A stretch of 64,000 nt of DNA. It comes from DATFVA01 sp963743325 (GTDB lineage: Bacteria; Bacteroidota; Ignavibacteria; Ignavibacteriales; Ignavibacteriaceae). The position numbers were made by a program, and so were the translations under genes. The DNA lies in NCBI GenBank assembly GCA_963743325.1, contig CAVUOZ010000008.1, positions 454,982-518,981 of the forward strand, given 5' to 3'. This document shows positions 56,451 to 64,000 of this stretch, one piece after another. Each line of letters opens with the position of its first letter. Positions within the stretch are counted from its first letter, which is position 1. Under the pieces are notes generated by a model. It saw only the letters and a program-made list of their open reading frames with translations. It was not told where the DNA came from and did not search any database.

Positions 56451-56879
56451 ATGCCTGTAAGAAAAGCTAGCGCGCAGTGGAGAGGAAACCTGGCGCAAGG
56501 AAAAGGAGTCCTTACGACCGAGACCGGCGTATTAAAAAATACAGCTTATGATGCCAAATCAAGGTTTGAAACCGGAAATACAACAAATCCCGAAGAAATT
56601 CTAGGTGCTGCACATGCCGGTTGTTTTTCTATGGCGCTTGCAAATTCCCTGGCAAAAGCCGGATTTAAGGTTAATTTGATCACTACTGAAGATTCTGTAC
56701 ACATTGAGAAAACAGAGAATGGGTTTACAATAACCAGAATAGATATAAGCACGGCAGCTGACGTTGATGGGATAGATAACGATACTTTTCAAAAACTTGC
56801 TGCCGACACAAAAAATGGATGCCCGGTCTCAAAAGCATTAATGAGTGTCGAAATGATTCTTGATGCCAGGCTGAAATGA
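56451..56879 (+). CDS. OsmC-family peroxiredoxin-like protein
   Basis: The 142-residue protein matches OsmC: ASAQWRGNLAQGKGVLTTETG, then NPEEILGAAHAGCFSMALA with the first active Cys, and KNGCPVSKALM with the second Cys. It reduces organic hydroperoxides through these two cysteines, in the cytoplasm, using a dihydrolipoyl-type reductant. The sequence is closer to OsmC than to Ohr in its NPEEILGAAHAGCFSMAL block. It is monocistronic with a hairpin after the stop. Confidence 0.92.
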   Translation: MPVRKASAQWRGNLAQGKGVLTTETGVLKNTAYDAKSRFETGNTTNPEEILGAAHAGCFSMALANSLAKAGFKVNLITTEDSVHIEKTENGFTITRIDISTAADVDGIDNDTFQKLAADTKNGCPVSKALMSVEMILDARLK

Positions 56880-56888
56880 GTTAAAAAG

Positions 56889-56912
56889 CTGCCCTGGCTA
56901 CCGGGCGGTTTT
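56889..56912 (+). terminator. terminator after the OsmC gene
   Basis: CTGCCC (56889-56894) pairs with GGGCGG (56903-56908, one G-T pair) around TGGCTACC, and TTTT follows. Confidence 0.6.
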
Positions 56913-57026
56913 AATTATCAAATAAGGATATTAAGATTCTTTTTTAGTTTTGCAGATATACCTATTGAGGCGTGAATGGGCAGGAATAGCCTCATGGGCT
57001 ATATCCCTTTTCGTAATACTCTCTGA

Positions 57027-57323
57027 TTATCCGGTCGTCTGATCGGAATATAACAGCCTTAAATACTTTTCATTTCTGTGAATATAAACGTCAACATAAG
57101 AACAACTTGGTAAAATCTGTAGTTTGTTTTTTTCTGCAAACTTTAAACCTGCTTCAACAAGTTGCGCTGCGATTCCCTTCCCTCTCAATTCTCCCGGGAC
57201 AAATGTCGAATAAAAATCTATTACATTTTTTTTTGGACGGTTATAATGAAGATAACATTCACTGTCATCTACTTTGGCAGTGAATTTATGATTTTTTGGA
57301 TCGTGTGTGATTTTTATATCCAT
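57027..57323 (-). CDS. small GNAT-type acetyltransferase (Acetyltransf_CG-like)
   Basis: The 98-residue protein is a minimal GNAT fold: KFTAKVDDSECYLHYNRP, FYSTFVPGELRGKGIAAQLVEAGLKFA with the acetyl-CoA-binding loop R/Q-x-x-G-x-A (RGKGIA), and KLQILPSCSYVDVYIHRN with a Cys in the last strand. This matches the short GCN5-related family (YjdJ-like), for which some members act on unknown amines. It is monocistronic or the upstream neighbour of ychF in the same direction. Confidence 0.88.
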   Translation of the reverse strand: MDIKITHDPKNHKFTAKVDDSECYLHYNRPKKNVIDFYSTFVPGELRGKGIAAQLVEAGLKFAEKNKLQILPSCSYVDVYIHRNEKYLRLLYSDQTTG

Positions 57324-57410
57324 TTTAAGATCTGAATTTATTTATAAGTTAAAGTTAAAAATAAAAATAAAAATAAATTTGAAAGAAGTTCTAAACAATA
57401 TCTAAATCTT

Positions 57411-58511
57411 TTAAACATTAAAAAGAAAATGCATTATGTCACCATCCAGCACACTATAATCTTTTCCTTCAATACGCATTACACCGGCGGATTTACAGGC
57501 TGCTTCAGAACCGAACTTTAAATAATCATCATAGCTTATAACTTCGGCGCGAATAAATCCCTTTTCAAAATCTGTATGAATGACTCCCGCTGCCTGTGGT
57601 GCTTTCCAGCCATTATGAATCGTCCATGCTCTTACTTCTTTAGGTCCGGCTGTAAAGTAACTTATCAGACCCAGAGTATGAAACCCCGTCTTTATAATTT
57701 TCTCAAGTCCGCTCTCTTTAACCCCGTAGGAATCAAGAAATTCATTTCTTTCCTCATCAGATAATCCAATCATCTCTTCTTCTACCTTTGCCGAAATTTT
57801 AACAGCATCAGCACCCTTTTCTTCGGCATATTTTCTAACAGCTTTCACATACTCATTATCCTCCAGTAATTCTGACTCATCTACATTCGCACAGTATATA
57901 ACTTCTTTTGAGGTCATCAGTCTTAATTCATTAAATAATTGTTTAACTGATTCTTTATCTTTTTCCGGGTATAAAAAAGCGGATTTACCTTCATTCAGAA
58001 ATTTTAAAAGAATCTCAGCATCCTCGAGCAATTGTTTTGCTGCTTTATCACCTTTTGCAAGCTTCTGCAGTTTTTCAATTTTCCTTTCTAGAGTTTGTAT
58101 ATCTGAAAGGAGAAGTTCAGTTTCAATTACTTCCATATCCCTGATTGGGTTTATGTTCCCGTCTACATGAACAACATCCGCATTTTCAAAACATCTTACA
58201 AGATGAAGTATTGCATCAGTTTCTCTAATGTTGCTTAAGAACTGGTTCCCAAGACCCTCACCTTTACTTGCTCCTTTAACCAGTCCTGCAATATCAAAAA
58301 ATTCGATTGTGCTGTTTACAAGCCTTGCGGGATTTACAAGGCTGGCAAGCTTTTCAATCCTGTTGTCAGGAACAGGTACTATGGCCTTATTCGGTTCAAT
58401 GGTGCAAAACGGATAATTTGCTGATTCGGCATTTTGTGCTTTTGTTAATGCATTAAATAAAGTAGATTTTCCAACATTAGGTAACCCTACAATTCCTATA
58501 CTCAAACCCAT
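57411..58511 (-). CDS. ychF: ribosome-binding ATPase YchF
   Basis: The 366-residue protein has the TRAFAC GTPase motif GIVGLPNVGKSTLFNAL, followed by NYPFCTIEPNKAIVPVPD, the DIAGLVKGASKGEGLGNQFL switch II and the coiled-coil region, ending in the TGS domain (YFTAGPKEVRAWTI, DFEKGFIRAEV). YchF uses ATP in preference to GTP, as the Asn-Val-Asp segment (IYCANVDES) of the family indicates. It binds ribosomes and is linked to oxidative stress. Length is typical. Confidence 0.97.
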   Translation of the reverse strand: MGLSIGIVGLPNVGKSTLFNALTKAQNAESANYPFCTIEPNKAIVPVPDNRIEKLASLVNPARLVNSTIEFFDIAGLVKGASKGEGLGNQFLSNIRETDAILHLVRCFENADVVHVDGNINPIRDMEVIETELLLSDIQTLERKIEKLQKLAKGDKAAKQLLEDAEILLKFLNEGKSAFLYPEKDKESVKQLFNELRLMTSKEVIYCANVDESELLEDNEYVKAVRKYAEEKGADAVKISAKVEEEMIGLSDEERNEFLDSYGVKESGLEKIIKTGFHTLGLISYFTAGPKEVRAWTIHNGWKAPQAAGVIHTDFEKGFIRAEVISYDDYLKFGSEAACKSAGVMRIEGKDYSVLDGDIMHFLFNV

Positions 58512-58774
58512 CTAATGGTCTTCTCCTTTAATTTTCATTTCAGACTTTAAATATAAGAATAAATGAAACGCATCCTTAATCCTTTAATTGTTAAATGTGC
58601 GTTAATCGTGGTGGTGAATGAGTGTGGAATCAGGTATCAGTTCGGCTGTTGCGAAATATTTGCGTCCCTAAATCTTTAAAAATCATATAATTAATGCTTT
58701 TAGAGAATAATTTTCATAAGGCATTGAAATTGCGCTTCTGATCTCGGTTATGTGTCATTTTTAAGGTAATATTA

Positions 58775-59128
58775 ATGAAGAATAAGAATATTCTCATTGT
58801 TATTAATAATGGAATAATAGGACTCGATATAAAGAAACAGTTAAATGGATACGGATATAACACTGAATTAATGAACCCTAAAATGAATGAAAAAATAAAG
58901 GAAAAATTGAATAATGGTATTCAGTTGATTATACTTGAAAAAAGTGCGGATGATGAAGGAATAGAATGTGCGGCAAAGCTTGCCCGTCATTATAATCTGC
59001 CAGCGATTTATCTGTCAACAGATAATGATAGCAATGTTACAGAACAGAATGGATTCAGAATTTTAATGATGCCGTTCGGTGCAGATGACTTAAAAGAAGT
59101 TGTAAAAAAAATCCTCGGGGATAATTAA
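58775..59128 (+). CDS. degenerate receiver-domain protein
   Basis: The 117-residue protein has the fold pattern of a CheY-like receiver: ILIVINNGIIGLDIKKQL, GIQLIILEKSADDEG and FRILMMPFGADDLKEVVKKIL. The usual acidic pair is replaced by INNG, the phospho-acceptor Asp is replaced by Glu in LIILEKS, and the conserved Lys before Pro-Phe is Met. It cannot be phosphorylated in the normal way, and may act as a constitutively active or atypical receiver. There is no output domain. No clear partner lies nearby. Confidence 0.7.
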   Translation: MKNKNILIVINNGIIGLDIKKQLNGYGYNTELMNPKMNEKIKEKLNNGIQLIILEKSADDEGIECAAKLARHYNLPAIYLSTDNDSNVTEQNGFRILMMPFGADDLKEVVKKILGDN

Positions 59129-59189
59129 TATTTCATTCGCCTAATGTGAATGAAACGGAACCGTTGATTTAACCGCGCTGGATTTTATT

Positions 59190-60078
59190 TTAATTTTGAT
59201 TGGGCAGAAATGAATAATTTTCCCCATAATCAAGCATTTGCTGAGTGAAATCTTCAGGATAATTGATTTTGACATCAACAATTTTCCCGTCTTTCAAAAT
59301 CGGGATTAATTCGGGATTGATGAAACCCTTATACGGCGCAACATTCAGTTTCTTGTATCTCTCCAGCACTTCTTTATGCAGCACAGGGTGAACCCGCACT
59401 CCGTACGTTTCCACCAGTTTTTTAGCAGCAGTAAAGTCACCTTCTGATGTAATCCTTTGAACCTCTTTCAGAAGTCCGCCAAACAATGTTCTAAGCCCTG
59501 CATAATCATTTATTACAAAAAAGGTTTTTCCATCTTTAATTATTTTTTCAATGACATTATCCCGTTTACCTTTCTCATAAACCCATTTAACAATTAATTG
59601 CCTGTTGCGCATATGTGCTTCTTCAATATTAGCTCCTGGCTCAACACGTGCTAACTGTATTAAAAAACCGTTTCTGACATATTTATCATATTCAGCCTTG
59701 TAGGCTTCATTATCAGGAAGCACACCTATTTCAACCAGTTTATTATCCGGCAGGTAATAAAGTGCAATAAGGTCCGCACGGGCTTCCTCTATTGATGAGC
59801 CATAGTTTTTAAGACTTTGTTTTGGTGAACCAACCCCGGGTTTTATTTGTCCTGAAGCATGACCAATTACTTCATGCAAATCAGTTTCAAGATCATCGGC
59901 AAGATTACCATACTTTTTCGATCTGTCTATTTCCTCCTGTGAGAAGCAGAATTCATTTAATAATTTTTCCGAAGAAGCTTCATTATATGCATGAACTATA
60001 TTTCCCAGATTTACAGATTTCGACCCGTATTCCTTTCTTATCCACGCAGCATTGGGAAGATTTATTCCGACAGGTGTT
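59190..60078 (-). CDS. dipeptidyl-peptidase III family (M49) peptidase, 3' part only
   Basis: The C-terminal approximately 295 residues are intact: GINLPNAAWIRKEYG, the zinc motif DLHEVIGHASGQ (HEVIGH) and the third ligand region EEARADLIALYYLPD. The M49 family is normally about 650 to 700 residues, so more than half of the protein is missing at the 5' side. The coding frame runs into GC-rich sequence at about 60078 and loses all similarity, which I attribute to an assembly join. The enzyme would cleave dipeptides from short peptides in the cytoplasm or periplasm. Confidence 0.88.
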
Positions 60079-60090
60079 GAAGGAGGCCTC
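60070..60090. other. chimeric junction between AT-rich and GC-rich DNA
   Basis: To the left, the M49 peptidase gene breaks after TPVGINL; to the right, a serine hydroxymethyltransferase gene breaks after KYDLWEA. Base composition changes sharply within about 20 bases, and the density of frameshifts rises on the right. Both genes lie on the minus strand and are cut inside a domain. The exact join cannot be fixed, because the sequence between 60070 and 60090 could belong to either side. Confidence 0.85.
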
Positions 60091-60960
60091 CCAGAGGTCG
60101 TACTTCTCGTCGGCTTCGACCCACCGCGCCGCGACGATGCCGCGCTGCGTGCCGAAGAACGTCTTGTGGGTCGAGCCCGTGACCAGGTCGACGCCCTCCT
60201 TGAACGGCTCCTGGAAATGCGGTCCCACGAGTCCGAGGACGTGGGCCATGTCGTACATGAGGACGGTCGCCAGGCCGGCGGCGTCGAGGAACTGCCGCAT
60301 CTCCGACACCGGCTCACGATGGATGATCATGCTCTTGCCGAGGATCACGAGCTCGGGCGGCACCGCCGAGGATCTCGAGGAGCGCAGGCACGTCCGCTTG
60401 GTAGGGGTTCCGGGCGACACGGGGAAGGCGATGACCGACGGCAGCTCGTCGGTGGGTCGCGCGCCACAAAGTCGCGCAGCGCTCCCATCGGCTGGGCGCT
60501 CAGGTGCCCACCCTTGCTGATGTGGTTGTTCAGGACCTCGGCGATGCGGTTCGGCTGCGGCTTGCGTTCTCCCCGGTTCAGGAAGTCGACCAGCGCGCTG
60601 AACACCGTCGTGTTGGCCATCTGGCCGCTGATGGGGCGGGTTTCTATTTCCGGCATCCGAGGTAGCGCGCGGAAGTCGCCAGCCAGCATCCGCTCGACGT
60701 CGTCGATGAAGCCCGTGCCCTGGTAGTAGAAGACGTCGGCGTCGATCAACGCCTTGGCCTTCGGTGTTCGGCGTACCGGCCCGCGGGGTCCGTGACGGAA
60801 AGGAGGCGGGTCGCCGGGGAGGGGGTCATCTCGGTGCTCGGTATGGAGGTCGATGCAGTCCTGCTACCGACGCCACTCGTGGTTGGCGATCGCTTTGCCG
60901 AGCAGCCGCAAGGCCTTCTCGCCGGCCTGCCCGCCCTCGAGCTCGGTGAGTTGCGGGGTG
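60080..60960 (-). CDS. glyA: serine hydroxymethyltransferase domain (partial, frameshifted)
   Basis: Pieces in three frames assemble a PLP-dependent SHMT: PSTEMTPSPATRLLSVTD, then AKALIDADVFYYQGTGFID, RPISGQMANTTVFSALVDF, LVILGKSMIIHREPVSE, MYDMAHVLGLV and GSTHKTFFGTQRGIV with the PLP-binding Lys. It interconverts serine and glycine with tetrahydrofolate. Frameshifts are evident near 60370, 60450, 60745 and 60860, and a TAG (60864-60866) interrupts the N-terminal region. The C-terminal half is missing at the junction. No start codon separates it from the GcvT domain, so it looks fused to GcvT. Confidence 0.72.
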
Positions 60961-62282
60961 TAGTCCCAGATGATGGCGCGCGCAGGGCGGGGCGTCGCTC
61001 CGCAAGTGGTGCGGGACGACCAGCCCCGGCACGCGCCTTCCGCGCACGTCGACCTCGACCTCGTCGTCCTCGAGGACGCGGCTGTCGAGGTACGCCAGCG
61101 CAATGGAGCGGAGTTCATGCTCCTCCGTCTGGAGCGAGCAGAGGCCGTGGCCCTCCTGTCCCCAGTACGGGACGGCCGTGCCGCTGGTGATCCAGCCGAG
61201 GAGAGTCTCGTCGCCGAAGCGCTCGGCGCCGGCCTCGGCGTGGACCGGCGGCGCTCCCTCCCGGGCGATGCCTCGGCCGGTCACGGCCACCGGCCGTGTG
61301 AGGCGGGGCAGGTCCTGGATCCGTGAGTAGTCGCGCTGCAGGATGCGCGCGTACGCCTTCTGCTGACGCTCCAGCGGGTGGCGGCCGATGAAGTCCCCTT
61401 TGCGCGGCGAGAAGCTGACGGCGAACGTCGCCAGCGGGCAGCTGAAGATGGGGATCTCGCTGCCGTCCGGGTCTGTCCCGAGCTCGTGGCCGTACAGGGG
61501 GAGGCCGGCCTCCAGCCGCAGGGTGTCGCGGGCGCGAGCCCGACGGGCACGGCGCCCGCCTCGACCAGCGCGTCCCACAGTGCCGGCCCGTCGTGCGGCG
61601 GCACGAAGAGCTCGAAGGCGACCGGCTCGCCGGTGTAACCGGTGCGGGCGATGCGCGCCTCCACGAGGCGCCCGTCACCCGGCAGCCGGAGCGCGGCTCG
61701 ACGCTGAGCTCGTTGCGCAGCGGCTCGGGAGCGCGCCGCTCTCGATCAGGCCTCCGATGATGTCCCTCGACGTCTTGCCCTGCAGGGCCAGCATCGCGAT
61801 CTCGCCGGTCTCGTCCGTCATCTCGACGTCGGGGAAGTGAGCCAGGTGTTCGTGGAAGTGGTCCCAGTCCTTGTGCCGGTTGGACGCGTTGACGACCAGC
61901 AGGTACTCGCCATCCACGAAGCGGTAGAGGTAGGCGTCGTCTACCGCGCCTCCGGTCTCCGTGGGCACCATGGTGTACTGCGCCTGCAGCAGGTCCAGAG
62001 CTTCGGCGTTGTTGGTCAGCACATGCTGGAGGAACGTGGCGGAGCCGGGACCGCGAAGACGAACCGGCCCATGTGCGAGACGTCGAAGAGGCCGGCGCCG
62101 CCGCGCGTCGCGAGGTGCTCCGTGATGATGCCCGTGGGGTACTGCACCGGCATCTCCCAGCCGCCGAAATCCACCATCCTGGCGCCGGCCGCGACGTGCT
62201 GGGCGAAGGGCGTGCGCAAGAGCCGCGCGTTGGGGCCGTCGCTCTCACCGCGCAAACTCCCGCAGCCGCTCCAGGCCCTCAT
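60950..62282 (-). CDS. gcvT: glycine cleavage T protein (aminomethyltransferase), frameshifted
   Basis: The order of blocks is that of GcvT: LLRTPFAQHVAAGARMVDFGGWEMPVQYP, LFDVSHMGRFVF, YLLVVNASNRHKDWDHF, MLALQGKTSRDII, IARTGYTGEPVAFELFVPP and LRLEAGLPLYGHELG. Frameshifts are evident near 62045, 61732, 61685, 61540 and 60975. The stop codon of the aminotransferase gene overlaps a GTG at 62248 (TGA within GTGA), but the frame read from this GTG needs a further shift to match. GcvT transfers the methylene group of aminomethyl-lipoyl-H protein to tetrahydrofolate. The C-terminus runs into an SHMT domain through a linker of about 45 residues. Confidence 0.8.
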
Positions 62283-63454
62283 CGATTACATCGGCGCTGA
62301 TGCCGGAGTAGGACAGCCGGATGTAGCGCTCGCGCTCACCGGGGATCGGCGTGCCGAAGTGCAGCCGGGTGCAGAAGGAGACCCCCGTCGCCTCCAGGGC
62401 CGCCTTGCGGAACGCCTCGTAGTCCTCGAGCCCCATCCGCTTCATCACCGCCGTCACGTTGGGGAACAGGTAGAAGGTCGCGTTCGGCCGGTGGCAGCGG
62501 ATGCCGGGGATCGCGGCGACGAGCTCGTGGCAGCGGTCCCGGCGCTGCTGCAGGGTGCGGATGATCGCGCGCGACCCGTCCTGGGGACCCGTCAGGGCTT
62601 CCAGCCCCCCGTACTGCACGAAGTGGTTCGAGCAGGATTCGTCGTTGACGTTCAGCTTGGCGATGCTGTCGACCAGGTCCTTCGGCCCGACGGCCGCGCC
62701 GAGGCGCCATCCCGTCATGGCGTACTTCTTCGAGAACGTGTACAGGATCAGGCACCGCTCCACCATGCCCGGGTACGAGATCAGCGAGCGGGAGGTCCCG
62801 CTGTAGCGCATGTCGAAGTACGCCTCGTCGCAGAGAACGGTCAGGTTGTGGCGCAGCACGAGCTCGCTCACCGCCGCCAGCCCCTTCTCGTCCTCCTCCG
62901 CGCCGGTCGGGTTCTGCAGGTTGTTGAAGACGAGGAAGCGGGTGGCCGGGGTGATGCGTTTCTCGAGCTCGTCGAGGTCGAGCGCGAACCCGCTGTCGCC
63001 TTCCCGGTACGGGTAGAGCACCGGCTTCCCGCCGTGGAAGGCCACCATCGACTCGTAGATCGGATAGCCGGGGGCGGGGATCAGCACCTCGTCGCCGGGG
63101 TTCATCAGGGAGAGGAAGAACTTCTGGATGACCGGTTTCCCCCCGGGCTGGATGGCGACGTTGGCCCCCGTGTACGAGGTCCCGTGCGAGCGGTTGATGT
63201 CCTCCGCCAGGGCGTCCCGCAGCTCGATGATCCCGTAGTTGGAGCAGTAGCCCGTCTTGCCGTCCCGCATCGCCTTGTAGGTGGCCTCGATGATGTTGTC
63301 GGGCGTCTTGAGGTCGATGTCGCCGAGGTGGAAGGGGAAGACGGTGTGGCCGAGGCCCCCCGGCCGCGTTCGCCTCGGCCGACACTGCGAACGCCGTCTC
63401 CGTCCCGAGGCGGCTCATGTGCTCGGCCACCGGACTCGTCTTCGGTGTGCTCAT
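62245..63454 (-). CDS. PLP-dependent class I/II aminotransferase, one frameshift
   Basis: From the ATG at 63454 (MSTPKTSPVAEHMSRLG) the frame continues to about 63360, where a run of six G residues on the coding strand (one too many) shifts it. The second frame reads GYCSNYGIIELRDALAE, FNNLQNPTGAEEDEKG, CDEAYFDMRYSG and the PLP-Lys in LYTFSKKYAMTGWRLGAAVG, ending LREFAR. This is a fold-type I aminotransferase of the aspartate/LL-DAP-like group. It lies directly downstream of a glycine riboswitch and upstream of GcvT, so it may feed or drain glycine, serine or glyoxylate. Confidence 0.85.
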
Positions 63455-63549
63455 GCCGCTCACCCCCTTTAAACGTCCAAAGGACAGGGTGATGTCCCCA
63501 TCACCCGTCCGCCGCGGACGACGTCCGCGCACTCCAGGGGCCCGTCCCG

Positions 63550-63645
63550 CCGCGTTCCGTTGGCCTGAGAGTTTCGGCGGCGCATCCGGCGCCATCCTTG
63601 CCCCTTCGGCGCCCGCACGATCGTTTCGAGCGGCGGCTCTCACGC
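63550..63645 (-). ncRNA. glycine riboswitch aptamer
   Basis: On the minus strand the conserved pieces of the gcvT/glycine aptamer are present in order: GAGAG, then GCGCCGAAGGGGCAAG (63598-63613), a GC-rich hairpin, then GAAACTCTCAGGCC (63563-63576) and ACGGAAC. The pairing of GAGAG with CTCTC closes the aptamer. It lies about 95 bases ahead of the aminotransferase start. A second aptamer was not clearly seen, so a single or tandem form is open. It would switch expression of the glycine-related genes in response to glycine. Confidence 0.85.
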
Positions 63646-63718
63646 GGCCATCAACCGGGCTTCCTCGTTCTCAGGCACTGTAGCACCGCGCTTCCGGCGC
63701 CCGCAACGTCGACTGGCC

Positions 63719-63922
63719 TCAAGCGTCGAGGACGAGATCGAGCGGCTCGACGCGTACGGTCGCCTTGTACCGGATGGTCCTGAGCACGCGCGGGTCTAGC
63801 CGGAAGTCCCAGCGGTTGGACACGAGCGCTTCCAGCGGATGCCAGAGCAGCACCCAGGCGGCGATGCTGCGAAAGAAGTCGTCGAGGCAGCGCAGCCGCA
63901 AGTCGACAGTGACGGAGCTCAC
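63719..63922 (-). CDS. hypothetical small protein in GC-rich tail
   Basis: An open frame of 67 codons starts at a GTG (63922) and ends at 63719, reading VDLRLRCLDDFFRSIAAWV to VEPLDLVLDA. It has no motif I recognise. Its start overlaps the end of the kinase-like frame upstream. Because frameshifts are frequent in this segment, it may equally be part of a longer gene. Confidence 0.25.
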   Translation of the reverse strand: MSSVTVDLRLRCLDDFFRSIAAWVLLWHPLEALVSNRWDFRLDPRVLRTIRYKATVRVEPLDLVLDA

Positions 63923-64000
63923 GAGGCGGCTGCTGCGCCGGCCCGGCGGGCAGCGCGAAGAAGAAGGTCGCGCCCTCGCCTGGGGCGCTCTCGGCCCAGA
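63923..64000 (-). CDS. C-terminal tail of a sensor histidine kinase (partial, runs off the edge)
   Basis: The minus-strand frame from the window edge reads WAESAPGEGATFFFALPA, the end of the HATPase domain (after the G2 box) of histidine kinases. Only about 26 residues are visible. The stop codon is uncertain because of possible frameshifts. Confidence 0.5.

Noticed and set aside
60070..64000. Horizontal transfer of a GC-rich island
   Set aside because: No mobility gene or attachment site, both border genes are broken in mid-domain, and error density changes at the same point; a chimeric assembly explains all of these.
1..64000. tRNA and rRNA genes
   Set aside because: I looked in all larger gaps for the T-arm and acceptor pattern and for rRNA signatures and found none that could be supported by eye.

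Overview
Two kinds of DNA are joined in this window. Positions 1 to about 60075 are AT-rich and carry genes typical of a free-living Ignavibacteria-like member of the Bacteroidota/Chlorobi group. The clue is the set of large secreted proteins ending in a type IX secretion (T9SS) sorting domain with the signature LSQNYPNPFNP, together with PorV-like and TonB-dependent outer-membrane proteins. From about 60080 to 64000 the base composition becomes very GC-rich, genes are broken by many single-base frameshifts, and both genes at the border (a dipeptidyl-peptidase III and a serine hydroxymethyltransferase) are cut mid-domain. I read this as a chimeric assembly join, not as gene transfer. Layout of the main part: 0.2-5 kb holds a small membrane protein, a DUF488 protein, an orphan OmpR-type regulator, two TPR proteins, a HEAT-like protein and a two-domain lipoprotein. 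At 5.2-8.4 kb is a secreted fungalysin/thermolysin-like protease with a frameshift inside its zinc motif. At 8.8-15.8 kb are a TrmB-type regulator and a run of secreted thioredoxin-fold (Omp28-like, TlpA-like) and outer-membrane proteins. At 16.5-24.8 kb is an outer-membrane operon (DUF4397 lipoprotein, TonB receptor, large secreted protein, PorV-like barrel). At 25.5-37.1 kb are an SGNH/TPR protein, a MATE-like transporter resembling ANKH, dipeptidyl peptidase IV, a frameshifted LigD with a small membrane protein, and a large beta-propeller T9SS cargo. At 37.3-41.9 kb are a two-component system and pruA. At 41.9-43.4 kb a nested mobile locus is found. At 43.4-60.1 kb are housekeeping and stress genes: serC with DUF1015, an esterase, an acid phosphatase, valS, egtB-egtD (ergothioneine), a matrixin-like protease, OsmC, ychF, a degenerate receiver and the 3' part of dipeptidyl-peptidase III. 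The most interesting locus is at 41935-43376. An IS110-family element (about 42069-43341) has inserted into a palindromic, MITE-like repeat. Its 5' noncoding end can be folded into a bridge RNA in which candidates for all four guide segments (left/right target, left/right donor) can be read against the actual insertion site and element ends. Two other recurrent signals are a four-copy 11-bp tandem repeat at two intergenic sites 31.6 kb apart, and tiny leader ORFs overlapping gene starts. The GC-rich tail encodes, on the minus strand, a glycine riboswitch, an aminotransferase, and what looks like a GcvT-SHMT fusion: a glycine/serine one-carbon operon from another organism.
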